From contig NC_091135.1 of assembly GCF_041381155.1 (NCBI RefSeq), positions 52,961,997 to 53,025,996 of the forward strand: a DNA stretch of 64,000 bases. The letters run 5' to 3'. The stretch comes from Argopecten irradians. Taxonomy: Eukaryota; Mollusca; Bivalvia; Pectinida; Pectinidae. A program made the position numbers and the translations under genes. Below, one piece after another: positions 1 to 13,400 of the stretch. Each line of letters opens with the position of its first letter. Within the stretch, counting starts at the first letter, position 1. The notes under the pieces were generated by a model. That model had not been told where the DNA came from and made no database searches. It saw only the letters and a program-made list of their open reading frames with translations.

Positions 1-3000
1 CATCGACATAACTTCGTAGAGCAGATATCCCTAACTGCTTGGTCAATTGGTACATTTGTAGCAATATCACTATTGTTAAAATATGTAATTGCCTCAGCCA
101 TTTGCCCATCTCTGCCTGCTCGTCCTACTTCTTGTAGATATGCTGTGAAGTGTAAATACATTTTTCAAAATATTAGTTTCTGTAAATACATATTGTTAAA
201 AAATGAATTATATGTAGAGAAACAAAATCCAATGGATCTAAGAACATATATAAAAGTCGATGACTCCCTTCTATTTTCTGTCTATGACTTCACAAAACCA
301 CAAGATATTAATTAAAGTAAGAAATTGAGAATAATGCTTAAATGTCAGGATTACTTAGTTGAGGGTAGACTTGCACTGATTGTACATGTGGTGTCATGTG
401 TTTGCGAGAGTAATTAACGTCATACTTTTCAAGAAAGAAAAAAACAGTGTAAATTGTATGCACAAAATAATGACGTCAATATTGGTCTTAACGAGAGACC
501 TCCCAAAAAGAAATAATGTGTTGTGTGCAAACCAAAGTAGTTTTCTTTTACTTTATTATTCTAATGATTTTGTTATTCTTATTAATGCTGAGCATGCATG
601 TGTGAATAATGACTGTGAAATGTTGTGTTACAGTATTTGTACATATCTTACTTTCCAATGATGAAGGTACACCTAAATGAATTATTCTCCTGATGTCTTC
701 CACATCTGTCCCCATGCTGTATGCCTCTGTGGCAAACAACAAACGAATTTCTCCATTGGGGCTACTGAAGTTCTTCAAAACATCATCTTTCATCTACCAA
801 TACAATAACAAGTCAATTTGCTAAACATATAGATTCTATCAGACAACTTAACATGATAATATCTACTCTGAAAGGATTATTAGGCTTAAAACACTTCACA
901 TGTTCAATTTCAAGATCACATTATAATTAAGCTAAAGGCAATGTTACATTGAAACTTTACATGATTACTGATTTTGAATATAACCTGTACATGTGTGAGC
1001 TCATCAATTTTGAATGAGCTGCAATTTATCTTATCATCATATTGAACAAGGATTATACTTTTATCAAACAATTTTTTCCAATATCATATGAACCTTTAAA
1101 GACAATTTAAGTTATACAAATACTGTATTTGCCATAATTTTTCCCCAGTTCTGCTATCCATGACTCCACATGTTATGATAATTCATTCAGAAATACAAAA
1201 AAGTAAAAACAAAGTGAAGTAAAATCAATGCAATAACTATAACATTCCTTGTAATCAAACATCTGTTTATTTATACCTAAGAAGATAATAAATATGTTTA
1301 TATTAACTTATCAAGTTCACCAAAATTGAAAGATACTTTAGATAGTAATGATATTTTTTTCTTTGCATACCGTATTTGACCCTGTCATCGTCCCTCTCCC
1401 TTTTAAGACCTCAATTTCACTTTACTTGAATTAGACTATGCATTAATAATCATGTGAAAATTAAGTTTCAAATTGTTTGACTTTCATGTTATCAATATAC
1501 TTTGCAAACAGTGTTTGATTTCAAGTTTAAGGTAATTTTTAAATCAACTTACATCAGATGTACATGGTGAATGAAACTGAGCCACCTTGGGTTTCAACTC
1601 TGGATTTGTCCTTACACATTCCTCATATGCAAAACCACACCACTTCAGTTTTGAATAAACAACAGTTTTTGGAAATTCGTCATTAGTCAAAAGTTCTTGA
1701 ATAATTGGCCTTATGATTGACAGGTAGGAACTTTCATTGTCCTTATTTGAGGGACGCTTTTTAAAGTTCAATTTAATGTTTGTTCTACATAATGAGGATT
1801 TAATGAGAACAAATTGGTCCATCAAAAGATTGCAAGAAATTGATTCAATAGTTTTTTTACCAGCAGTTCCAGTCAGTGCTAATACTTTTGCTAAAAACAA
1901 AAACGTGTCATCATAATTATAATTAGTGTTCCCTCATTAATTTGATAATCTGTATAAAGTGTGAGATATTAGGGTCTCTCCCTTAAGAGGGATTTGATCC
2001 CAGACATCACGTCACCCTTTATAATGAAATAATAGGATTTTATATCTCGTTACAGATTGATCAATTATTAATCATTGGGAACTTTGACATATTTTTAATT
2101 CAATCATAATTCTGACAGAAAGCAATGCAGCATGTTCACATACATGATAAAAAAATATAAGAAATTAATAAGCTGTATATACATAAGATAAAAATACTTA
2201 GCAATGATAAATTATGTAAATATAATCATAGGAAATTGTACAATATGTATACATGTATTAATGTAAGGATGTAGATATAATTACATTACATGTACTTAGT
2301 TACACAAGTGAGAAAGTTTTGAGAGTATCATTGATTATAATGGTCATTTGTATAGTAAATTCTATTGGTAAAAACACTGCATAAAATGTGAATATATATA
2401 TATTTTAATTGTATCAACTGTATGTCTGTAAAAGTTTTAATTAAGGATACAGTCTTTCTGATATTGCAAACTCTTTGCATCTATGCATGTATCTAAATAT
2501 ATTAAATTATAATGCATCTGAAGTGACTTTTTGTTGTTCTAAAAACTTAATTATTATAAATAAACAATACTTTTTGTCAGTATTTTACCTCTGTCTTTGC
2601 TCTTTTTCTTTCCATTGAAGTGGCAGACCTCTAAAGATAGAGTGCAATTGACAGTGTTGTGCATGCTTTCTGATATTATAGTCATACATGTATGCATGTA
2701 CATGTTCTTTATCTGACCATGATAAATACCGATATACGATATCGATATACACAGTGAGTTTGTATGCATTTAACTTACCACTTGGAAAGACTGCTCTTAA
2801 TTTTTGAATGTTGATAAAGTCCTTACGGAATTCATCTCCCCAAAGATGTATGCAATGTGCCTCATCAACAATTATATACTTAATACTTTGCTGCACCTCC
2901 GCAGTCCGAAAAAGACGAAACACATGGTCATTTAAAAAATGTTCTGGATGTCCAATATAAAATGTATAATTATGGTGGCAAAATTGACGTAGTTCTTCAT

Positions 3001-3331
3001 GATCCTGGAGTCTTGAGTGAATGTCTGGACATATACACAGAGAATTTGAATATCTTTGAACTTGTTCACTGATGATGGAGTTTAACGGATTGATCAAAAT
3101 AATACTAGAATTTGTTATTTTTTGTAGAATTTCAAAAATGAGAGATTTTCCATATCCCGTTGGTAATACACAAATGACATCATTGGAATTTGATAGTACT
3201 TGATTAATACATTGAATTTGACCAGGTTTTAAATAATTATAATACTTGTCACGACATAAATTTATATTAGACAAAGCAATTTTTGTCTTGATTGAAAACG
3301 TAAGTTTATCTAAAAAGCGACCAGTTGCCAT
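1..3331 (-). CDS. RecQ-family ATP-dependent DNA helicase-like gene, 5' four coding exons (C-terminus beyond left edge)
   Basis: Seen: four exons on the minus strand, 3331-2779, 1890-1553, 793-652 and 142-1, joined by GT-AG introns whose phases agree throughout (1, 0, 1). About 391 residues lie in the window. Superfamily 2/RecQ motifs occur in order: motif 0 (YLKPGQIQCI, about residues 33-42), Walker A LPTGYGKS (56-63), DEAHC (156-160) followed by the RecQ-type aromatic loop HLWGDEF, motif III LALTGTAG opening exon 2, then ATEAYSMGTD and IHLGVPSSLE, and motif VI QEVGRAGRDG on the last exon. Known: RecQ enzymes are 3'-5' DNA helicases of recombination and repair. Inference: it starts almost directly at the helicase core, unlike BLM or WRN, and resembles the short RecQ/RecS-like helicases that are multicopy in some invertebrates. 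An in-frame upstream TTG at 3358 was not taken as the start; ATG 3331 was. It is divergent from MCAT. No stop or frameshift is seen inside the exons. Confidence 0.85.
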
Positions 3332-3711
3332 TGTACTGGTGGTAAAAATCGTCAACAAATAATATCAACATTTTCATAATACTGTGGTTATCAACTACGT
3401 ATAATATTCATCATAAGTTCACATTGTATAATGTAAATCAAGCATGGCAGAACGCACAGAAACGGCAATCAGGAATCCTGATGTTTACCACAGACAGGGC
3501 CTCGCAGACGACATCTTGATTAATCTCGCCAGTGCCCGCTCGGGAGTGCCCTTCCGGTAACTATTTATATCGACCAATCAAACTGGCAAGATCGATAGCC
3601 CTGACCTGTCGTTGTATTTTCGGAGCGAAGCCTAGCGGAGAGTAGAAAAACTACGGCAGGCAATCCAGTCTATTATATACACATGTTCTGAACTTCCGGT
3701 TTTCAGACACC
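3332..3711. promoter_or_regulatory. Bidirectional promoter region between RecQ-like and MCAT genes
   Basis: The two start codons face away from each other across 380 bp. The right half (about 3440-3640) is clearly more GC-rich than the surrounding introns, as expected of a CpG-type housekeeping promoter. No clear TATA box is placed for either gene; AT-rich TATTATATAC at 3671 is close to the MCAT ATG. Transcription starts cannot be fixed from sequence. Confidence 0.55.
3444..3560 (+). CDS. Small ORF of 38 codons upstream of MCAT (possible uORF)
   Basis: Seen: an ATG at 3444 (context caagcATGGC) opens a 38-codon frame ending in TAA at 3558-3560, in the GC-rich part of the divergent promoter. 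The predicted peptide starts MAERTETAIRNP and is hydrophilic, with no signal peptide or transmembrane segment. I do not recognise it. If MCAT transcripts begin upstream of 3444 it would be an upstream ORF about 150 bp before the MCAT start. It could also be a first exon with a donor at CCG|GTAACT, or chance. Confidence 0.25.
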   Translation: MAERTETAIRNPDVYHRQGLADDILINLASARSGVPFR

Positions 3712-6700
3712 ATGAATCCTTGCAGAACATTTTCGGTGTTGAGGTTCTTACATCGTTTAAATCTCAAGCAATGTGTAGACAAATGCTTTTCGCAACATGT
3801 CATAAAACGCAATTATTCCCATGATCCCGAAGACGGTCATTTTAGCGATGGACAGAACAATAAGACACCAAGACGAGTTGATCCGAAATCACTGAAGGCA
3901 TTTGTCGGCGACATGTACACGGGGCATTTGGAAACCTCAGCGGATACTGCGTTTCCATCGGATGAAGCCAACCTCAGTAACATTACACAAAACAGAAAGT
4001 CGTACTTAACGAAACCAGAGAGAGATGGCACCGATCCATCTCTAACGTCAGTGTTAATGTTTCCTGGACAGGGAAACCATTTTGTAGGAATGGGCAAAAA
4101 CCTAATACATATTCCAGGTGCCAAGGATGTGTATGACCGTGCTAGTGTTGTGTTAGAGTATGATCTGCTTGAAATTTGTTTAAAAGGCCCCGAATCAAAA
4201 CTGTCAAAAACTGAGTTCTCGCAACCAGCGATTGTAGTCACTTCTCTAGCGGCAGTTGAAAAACTACGAGAGGAGAGACCGCAGGTAGACAAACATTGAA
4301 ATGATCTGATCACTTATCGATAAGAGCTTAATAAAAAAAATTAATTACAAATAAAATGGAGATACAGCTTAATGTCAACAAGTAAAACATTAACTTTATT
4401 GGTATTTTACAATGTGTATGCTTTGCATACTACCGTATATATCTGTTTCAATTATTATAAACATGCATTCCTCACATTAAACAGTTTTAAGGCAGCTCTA
4501 AATAGGCACTGGAACAACATCAACATAAAGTTCAGCCCAATCTGCTGTGCCACTAACTGAGCGGGATACTCAACCAAACAATCAACAATTACCATGCATT
4601 AATATAGTAAAATAAAGCACTATGGGTGCATTGTCTGCAACTCTGCATTTAAGTAGAATTAATTTTCTAAAATTATATACCAAAGTAAGATAGAAAAGTT
4701 CATGAACGTGAATAAATCTAAAGGATACCAAAAGCAAAGGCTTAAGTAAGGCAGATACTGATATAACTGATATAATACTGAAATGAAGAAAAGATACGGT
4801 ACTGAAATTCTCTATCAAAAACAGGATGAAAAATTAGTATTTTTCTTCAGTTACTAAAGTTACTTACTTTACACCATTACCGCCATTGAAAAGTTTGAGA
4901 TTGTAATTTTATTTAAGATCAAAATATTAAAAATAATTATTTCATCCTGAAAAAAATATGTGGCACTATGTTCTATAAGGAATGAAGTACTGATTGTGCA
5001 TGTTCCAAAAGCAAAATAAATTATTTTACATTATTTTTTGTGTTAATTAGACATATACATGATTAAACACCAAATATTGTTCAAATAATGAGTATCGTTT
5101 ATGCTCTATTGGTGGTGGAGCATCTTTAAAATATTATAAAAGAAAAACTTAAATCAGAAATGACCATATGGCAATGACTGTCAAAAGCTTGTTTCTATTA
5201 TAATTTTATTTATTGATAGTAATAGTCGAAACTTTGTCTCTATATTTTTGAATTAGTTGCTGTATCTGTTAACCTTGAATGTTTATATTTTTCAGGCTGT
5301 AGACATGTGTGTTGCTGCTGCAGGATTCAGTGTAGGGGAGATAACTGCTCTGATTTTTGCAGAATCCCTGTCCTTTGAAGACGGTAATGTCAAAACACTT
5401 ATAATATAATTATCCCCTGTGAAACAGTTGGCAGGTGATATTAAATTGGGCTCCATCCGTCCCGCAGCTCCTTGAAACTTTCTGTATACATCAGACAAGT
5501 ACCCTAGTTGTGCCTTTTGCTATTGCTGATCTTCCATTTTAGAATTTTTTCCGTTACCATGGACACTTAGTCAAAAATAGAAAATTACTGTTTCCTTTTG
5601 TTTCCAGACTATAACTCCAAAACCGTTCAACGTAGCTCCTTGAAACTTTCTGTATACATCAGACAAAATGCCCTAGTTGTTCCTTTTGCTTTTGGGGACC
5701 TTCAATTTTGTGATTTTTTTTCTGTTTCCATAGAAACTTGGTCAAAAATACCAAATTACAGTTTCGTTTTGTTACCTTTTGGGTTTTTTTTCAGTTTTAC
5801 AATACTTGCATACATTTAAAGTTATACTTGAATAATTGTTACTTTGATCTTGATGTTTTTGGGTTTTTATACCAACTACGGGGTGCAGGGGATAATACTA
5901 CAAGATAGTCATGAGCCAGGGGTGGATGTAGTGTCAGGGATAGTAACCCATAGAGTATTGAGGATGGTTGATGCACTCACTAAAGTGATTGGTCAAAGTT
6001 TCATCCTCTAAAAGATATGTTCCTAAAGCTGTATTTTATCAAAGTTACAATACCCAACAGTTTCACACAGCATTAAGTCATACAAAGTTTTCAGAAATTT
6101 TCCCAGTAATTGCCATTAAAGTTGAGAGTTGTAACATGATTGAAAACAATTTTTGTTACATCAAGATAACACATGTATATGAATTTCATGTCTTTTTATA
6201 TTCCCCCCCCCCCCAGGAATCAAACTGATTAAATTACGAGCAGAGGCAATGCAGAGGTGTTCTGAGGAAGTGTCCAGTGGCATGATGACGGTGGTGTATG
6301 ATTCTAACAGCTACGTAAAGGAGGCTATGCTGGCCGCACGGGAATATTGCAAAGTTAAGGTCGGGATTGAAGATCCTGTATGTAAAGTTGCTGCCTATGT
6401 GGGAACAGAGAGGAAAGTTATAGCTGGTCACACAGAGGTAAACACATCTATTCTAATTGTTTCCATCATAGAATTATTATGCTGAGAGCGCTATTAACTT
6501 TAAAGTTGCATATATTTACTCCATTTTGCATGTATCATTGCAATTATTGAAATGGTACCAGTATACATATAAAATAGCATGGTATGCATTAATTAATATA
6601 ATCAAAATGCAGTTTTGAATATTTTATTTACAAATATTATTGATACTGGTAATTTTACAAATGAAGAAAAGAGTTATGTCCCCTTTATGGAAAAGTGCCT

Positions 6701-7188
6701 TATAACTGTAACTATTAAAAACACATAATTCAAACATAAGTACATGTATTGTATTTTGGGTTATGAAATATATGTTTTTTTAATTTAAGGCTCTGGACTT
6801 CCTTTTAGAAACACAAAAAGACTTTGGAATTCGTAATATCAAAAGATTAAATGTGAGTGGTGCATTCCATACAAACCTTATGAAGGAGGCATCATTAGAA
6901 GTGAAACAGGCCCTTGCAGCCATTAGTTTCAGCCCCAGCATTGTACCTGTGTATTCTAATGTGACTGGCAAACCATTCTCTAGTAATAGCAATCGGGCAA
7001 AGAACAGCATTTGTGATCAAATTGTAGAACCTGTGAAATGGGAGCAGACAGTTAAAAAGATTTATTCTCGTCCACAAGGAACAGCTTATCCAAACACCTA
7101 CGAGGTTGGACCCAGAAGATCTCTCGGTCACCTCCTAAAAGCTACAGACAGAAAGGCTTTAAGAAGTTACAAATTTGTGGAGGTGTAA
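3712..7188 (+). CDS. MCAT: Malonyl-CoA-acyl carrier protein transacylase, mitochondrial
   Basis: Transfers malonyl from CoA to mitochondrial acyl carrier protein, the extender-loading step of mitochondrial (type II) fatty acid synthesis. Exons: 3712-4284, 5296-5383, 6217-6437, 6790-7188; phases 0, 1, 0; 426 residues against about 390 in human MCAT. Seen: a basic, Arg/Lys-containing N-terminus fitting a mitochondrial transit peptide and a low-similarity linker to about residue 110; FPGQG at 117-121; nucleophile Ser203 in GFSVGE; Arg228 in KLRAEAM, the expected malonyl-carboxylate contact; catalytic His321 in VSGAFHT; PVKWEQT and FVEV near the end. Every key residue of the acyltransferase fold is present, so it should be active. 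Start chosen at the first ATG of the frame (caccATGa). Intron 1 holds a TTAA MITE and intron 2 repeat fragments; the exon 3 acceptor follows a run of 12 C. An AATAAA lies 134 bp past the stop. Confidence 0.96.
4809..5129 (-). mobile_element. TTAA MITE, copy 1 (in MCAT intron 1, left end degraded)
   Basis: Aligns by eye along most of its length with the copies at 31133, 33832, 42300 and 50066, in the orientation of the last two. The right terminus GGTGGAGCATCT followed by TTAA (5126-5129) is intact; the left terminal repeat is missing or too diverged to see. No coding capacity. Confidence 0.7.
5464..5790 (+). repeat. Two diverged tandem units (~175 bp) in MCAT intron 2
   Basis: AGCTCCTTGAAACTTTCTG occurs at about 5466 and again at about 5635. 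After each copy the same order of words follows (TATACATCAGACAA, CCCTAGTTGT, CCTTTTGCT, then a T-rich stretch and GTCAAAAATA). This is an imperfect two-unit tandem, probably a fragment of a dispersed repeat. Confidence 0.6.
5905..5972 (+). repeat. Dispersed-repeat fragment matching the wings at 18279 and 19786
   Basis: The stretch with CCAGGGGTGGAT, GTGTCAG and GAGTATTGA matches, in the same orientation, the wing at 19786-19852 and, inverted, the wing at 18279-18346. It is a single element end left in the intron. Confidence 0.55.
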
Positions 7189-7321
7189 CAGTACTGAATA
7201 CATTGCTAACGAGAAGCTATTCAACCTTTCCTGAAGGAGTTTTTGTACCCTGAGGGATATAATATGTTGTCATATCTCTTTTATTTTGCCAAATATTTTG
7301 ATATGTGTATCTTAATCAATC

Positions 7322-7327
7322 AATAAA
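7322..7327 (+). terminator. MCAT polyadenylation signal
   Basis: AATAAA 134 bp downstream of the MCAT stop codon, in an AT-rich 3' flank and about 125 bp before the 41 bp satellite begins. It is the first canonical signal after the stop. Confidence 0.65.
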
Positions 7328-7452
7328 TATCAATACACATGCACTTTTTCTGTGATAGTTTTAGCACTTATACATGTATATATTAAGAGCAATATTTCTG
7401 AAATGATCAAATATCTTGGCAATGGAGTGTGGGGTGTGCTTATCAGGTCCGA

Positions 7453-10400
7453 TACAGTAGTAACAATGTACAACTTTTCTGTGTACATTTAGTTACAGTA
7501 GTAACAATGTACAACTTTGTAGTGTACGTTTAGTTACAGTAGTAACAATGTACAACTTTTCAGTGTACGTTTAGTTACAGTAGTAACAATGTACAACTTT
7601 TCTGTGTACGTTTAGTTACAGTAGTAACAATGTACAACTTTTCAGTGTACGTTTAGTTACAGTAGTAACAATGTACAACTTTTCTGTGTACGTTTAGTTA
7701 CAGTAGTAACAATGTACAACTTTTCTGTGTACGTTTAGTTACAGTAGTAACAATGTACAACTTTTCTGTGTACGTTTAGTTACAGTAGTAACAATGTACA
7801 ACTTTTCAGTGTACGTTTAGTTACAGTAGTAACAATGTACAACTTTTCTGTGTACGTTTAGTTACAGTAGTAACAATGTACAACTTTTCTGTGTACGTTT
7901 AGTTACAGCAGTGACAATGTACAACTTTTCAGTGTACGTTTAGTTACAGTAGTGACAATGTACAACTTTTCAGTGTACGTTTAGTTACAGTAGTGACAAT
8001 GTACAACTTTTCAGTGTACGTTTAGTTACAGTAGTAACAATGTACAACTTTTCAGTGTACGTTTAGTTACAGTAGTGACAATGTACAACTTTTCAGTGTA
8101 CGTTTAGTTACAGTAGTGACAATGTACAACTTTTCAGTGTACGTTTAGTTACAGTAGTGACAATGTACAACTTTTCAGTGTACGTTTAGTTACAGTAGTA
8201 ACAATGTACAACTTTTCTGTGTACGTTTAGTTACAGTAGTAACAATGTACAACTTTTTGTAGTGTACGTTTAGTTACAGTAGTAACAATGTACAACTTTT
8301 CAGTGTACGTTTAGTTACAGCAGTAACAATGTACAACTTTTCAGTGTACGTTTAGTTACAGCAGTAACAATGTACAACTTTTCAGTGTACGTTTAGTTAC
8401 AGTAGTAACAATGTACAACTTTTCTGTGTACGTTTAGTTACAGTAGTAACAATGTACAACTTTTCTGTGTACGTTTAGTTACAGTAGTAACAATGTACAA
8501 CTTTTCAGTGTACGTTTAGTTACAGTAGTAACAATGTACAACTTTTCAGTGTACGTTTAGTTACAGTAGTAACAATGTACAACTTTTCAGTGTACGTTTA
8601 GTTACAGTAGTAACAATGTACAACTTTTCTGTGTACGTTTAGTTACAGTAGTAACAATGTACAACTTTTCTGTGTACGTTTAGTTACAGTAGTAACAATG
8701 TACAACTTTTCTGTGTACGTTTAGTTACAGCAGTAACAATGTACAACTTTTCTGTGTACGTTTAGTTACCGTAGTAACAATGTACAACTTTTCAGTGTAC
8801 GTTTAGTTACAATAGTAACAATGTACACTTTTCAGTGTACGTTTAGTTACAGTAGTGACAATGTACAACTTTTCAGTGTACGTTTAGTTACAGTAGTGAC
8901 AATGTACAACTTTTCAGTGTACGTTTAGTTACAGTAGTGACAATGTACAACTTTTCAGTGTACGTTTAGTTACAGTAGTAACAATGTACAACTTTTCTGT
9001 GTACGTTTAGTTACAGTAGTAACAATGTACAACTTTGTAGTGTACGTTTAGTTACAGTAGTAACAATGTACAACTTTTCAGTGTACGTTTAGTTACAGCA
9101 GTAACAATGTACAACTTTTCAGTGTACGTTTAGTTACAGCAGTAACAATGTACAACTTTTCAGTGTACGTTTAGTTACAGTAGTAACAATGTACAACTTT
9201 TCTGTGTACGTTTAGTTACAGTAGTAACAATGTACAACTTTTCTGTGTACGTTTAGTTACAGTAGTAACAATGTACAACTTTTCAGTGTACGTTTAGTTA
9301 CAGTAGTAACAATGTACAACTTTTCAGTGTACGTTTAGTTACAGTAGTAACAATGTACAACTTTTCAGTGTACGTTTAGTTACAGTAGTAACAATGTACA
9401 ACTTTTCTGTGTACATTTAGTTACAGTAGTAACAATGTACAACTTTTCAGTGTACGTTTCGTTCCAGTAGTAACAATGTACAACTTTTCTGTGTACGTTT
9501 AGTTACAGTAGTAACAATGTACAACTTTTCTGTGTACGTTTAGTTACAGTAGTAACAATGTACAACTTTTCTGTGTACGTTTAGTTACAGTAGTAACAAT
9601 GTACAACTTTTCTGTGTACGTTTAGTTACAGAAGTGACAATGTACAGCTTTTCAGTGTACGTTTAGTTACAGTAGTAACAATGTACAACTTTTCTGTGTA
9701 CGTTTAGTTACAGTAGTAACAATGTACAACTTTTCAGTGTACGTTTAGTTACAGTAGTAACAATGTACAACTTTTCTGTGTACGTTTAGTTACAGTAGTA
9801 ACAATGTACAACTTTTCTGTGTACGTTTAGTTACAGCAGTGACAATGTACAATTTTTCTGTGTACGTTTAGTTACAGTAGTGACAATGTACAACTTTTCA
9901 GTGTACGTTTAGTTACAGTAGTGACAATGTACAACTTTTCAGTGTACGTTTAGTTACAGTAGTGACAATGTACAACTTTTCAGTGTACGTTTAGTTACAG
10001 TAGTGACAATGTACAACTTTTCAGTGTACGTTTAGTTACAGTAGTGACAATGTACAACTTTTCAGTGTACGTTTAGTTACAGTAGTGACAATGTACAACT
10101 TTTCAGTGTACGTTTAGTTACAGTAGTGACAATGTACAACTTTTCTGTGTACGTTTAGTTACAGTAGTGACAATGTACAACTTTTCTGTGTACGTTTAGT
10201 TACAGTAGTAACAATGTACAACTTTTCTGTGTACGTTTAGTTACAGTAGTAACAATGTACAACTTTGTAGTGTACGTTTAGTTACAGTAGTAACAATGTA
10301 CAACTTTTCAGTGTACGTTTAGTTACAGCAGTAACAATGTACAACTTTTCAGTGTACGTTTAGTTACAGCAGTAACAATGTACAACTTTTCTGTGTACGT

Positions 10401-13400
10401 TTAGTTACAGTAGTAACAATGTACAACTTTTCAGTGTACGTTCAGTTACAGTAGTAACAATGTACAACTTTTCTGTGTACGTTTAGTTACAGTAGTAACA
10501 ATGTACAACTTTTCTGTGTACGTTTAGTTACAGTAGTAACAATGTACAACTTTTCAGTGTACGTTTAGTTACAGTAGTAACAATGTACAACTTTTCAGTG
10601 TACGTTTAGTTACAGTAGTAACAATGTACAACTTTTCTGTGTACGTTTAGTTACAGTAGTAACAATGTACAACTTTTCTGTGTACGTTTAGTTACAGTAG
10701 TAACAATGTACAACTTTTCTGTGTACGTTTAGTTACAGTAGTAACAATGTACAACTTTTCTGTGTACGTTTAGTTACAGTAGTAACAATGTACAACTTTT
10801 CAGTGTACGTTTAGTTACAGTAGTGACAATGTACAACTTTTCAGTGTACGTTTAGTTACAGTAGTAACAATGTACAACTTTTCAGTGTACGTTTAGTTAC
10901 AGTAGTGACAATGTACAACTTTTCAGTGTACGTTTAGTTACAGTAGTGACAATGTACAACTTTTCTGTGTACGTTTAGTTACAGTAGTGACAATGTACAA
11001 CTTTTCAGTGTACGTTTAGTTACAGTAGTGACAATGTACAACTTTTCAGTGTACGTTTAGTTACAGTAGTAACAATGTACAACTTTTCAGTGTACGTTTA
11101 GTTACAGTAGTAACAATGTACAACTTTTCAGTGTACGTTTAGTTACAGTAGTAACAATGTACAACTTTTCAGTGTACGTTTAGTTACAGTAGTAACAATG
11201 TACAACTTTTCAGTGTACGTTTAGTTACAGTAGTAACAATGTACAACTTTTCAGTGTACGTTTAGTTACAGTAGTAACAATGTACAACTTTTTCAGTGTA
11301 CGTTTAGTTACAGTAGTAACAATGTACAACTTTTCAGTGTACGTTTAGTTACAGTAGTAACAATGTACAACTTTTCAGTGTACGTTTAGTTACAGTAGTA
11401 ACAATGTACAACTTTTCAGTGTACGTTTAGTTACAGTAGTAACAATGTACAGCTTTTCAGTGTACGTTTAGTTACAGTAGTAACAATGTACAGCTTTTCA
11501 GTGTACGTTTAGTTACAGTAGTAACAATGTACAGCTTTTCAGTGTACGTTTAGTTACAGTAGTAACAATGTACAGCTTTTCAGTGTACGTTTAGTTACAG
11601 TAGTAACAATGTACAACTTTTCAGTGTACGTTTAGTTACAGTAGTAACAATGTACAACTTTTCTGTGTACGTTTAGTTACAGTAGTAACAATGTACAACT
11701 TTTCTGTGTACGTTTAGTTTACAGTAGTGACAATGTACAACTTTTCAGTGTACGTTTAGTTACAGTAGTGACAATGTACAACTTTTCAGTGTACGTTTAG
11801 TTACAGTAGTGACAATGTACAACTTTTCAGTGTACGTTTAGTTACAGTAGTGACAATGTACAACTTTTCAGTGTACGTTTAGTTACAGTAGTGACAATGT
11901 ACAACTTTTCAGTGTACGTTTAGTTACAGTAGTGACAATGTACAACTTTTCAGTGTACGTTTAGTTACAGTAGTGACAATGTACAACTTTTCAGTGTACG
12001 TTTAGTTACAGTAGTGACAATGTACAACTTTTCAGTGTACGTTTAGTTACAGTAGTAACAATGTACAACTTTTAGTGTACGTTTAGTTACAGTAGTAACA
12101 ATGTACAACTTTTCAGTGTACGTTTAGTTACAGTAGTAACAATGTACAACTTTTCAGTGTACGTTTAGTTACACAGTAACAATGTACAACTTTTCAGTGT
12201 ACGTTTAGTTACAGCAGTAACAATGTACAACTTTTCAGTGTACGTTTAGTTACAGTAGTAACAATGTACAACTTTTCTGTGTACGTTTAGTTACAGTAGT
12301 AACAATGTACAACTTTTCTGTGTACGTTTAGTTACAGTAGTAACAATGTACAACTTTTCAGTGTACGTTTAGTTACAGTAGTAACAATGTACAACTTTTC
12401 AGTGTACGTTTAGTTACAGTAGTAACAATGTACAACTTTTAGTGTACGTTTAGTTACAGTAGTAACAATGTACAACTTTTCTGTGTACGTTTAGTTACAG
12501 TAGTAACAATGTACAACTTTTCAGTGTACGTTTAGTTACAGTAGTAACAATGTACAACTTTTCAGTGTACGTTTAGTTACAGTAGTAACAATGTACAACT
12601 TTTCAGTGTACGTTTAGTTACAGTAGTAACAATGTACAACTTTTTCTGTGTACGTTTAGTTACAGTAGTAACAATGTACAACTTTTCTGTGTACGTTTAG
12701 TTACAGAGTAACAATGTACAACTTTTCTGTGTACGTTTAGTTACAGTAGTACAATGTACAACTTTTCAGTGTACGTTTAGTTACAGTAGTAACAATGTAC
12801 AACTTTTCAGTGTACGTTTAGTTACAGTAGTAACAATGTACAACTTTTCAGTGTACGTTTAGTTACAGTAGTAACAATGTACAACTTTTCAGTGTACGTT
12901 TAGTTACAGTAGTGACAATGTACAACTTTTCAGTGTACGTTTAGTTACAGTAGTGACAATGTACAACTTTTCAGTGTACGTTTAGTTACAGTAGTGACAA
13001 TGTACAACTTTTCAGTGTACGTTTAGTTACAGTAGTGACAATGTACAACTTTTCAGTGTACGTTTAGTTACAGTAGTAACAATGTACAACTTTTCTGTGT
13101 ACGTTTAGTTACAGTAGTAACAATGTACAACTTTTCTGTGTACGTTTAGTTACAGTAGTGACAATGTACAACTTTTCAGTGTACGTTTAGTTACAGTAGT
13201 GACAATGTACAACTTTTCAGTGTACGTTTAGTTACAGTAGTGACAATGTACAACTTTTCAGTGTACGTTTAGTTACAGTAGTAACAATGTACAACTTTTC
13301 TGTGTACGTTTAGTTACAGTAGTAACAATGTGCAACTTTGTAGTGTACGTTTAGTTACAGTAGTAACAATGTACAACTTTTCAGTGTACGTTTAGTTACA

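Noticed and set aside
3332..3358. Upstream extension of the RecQ-like protein to position 3358
   Set aside because: That codon is TTG; eukaryotic initiation is better explained by ATG at 3331.
3837..4313. 158-codon antisense frame over MCAT exon 1
   Set aside because: A shadow of a real exon with clear MCAT homology on the other strand.
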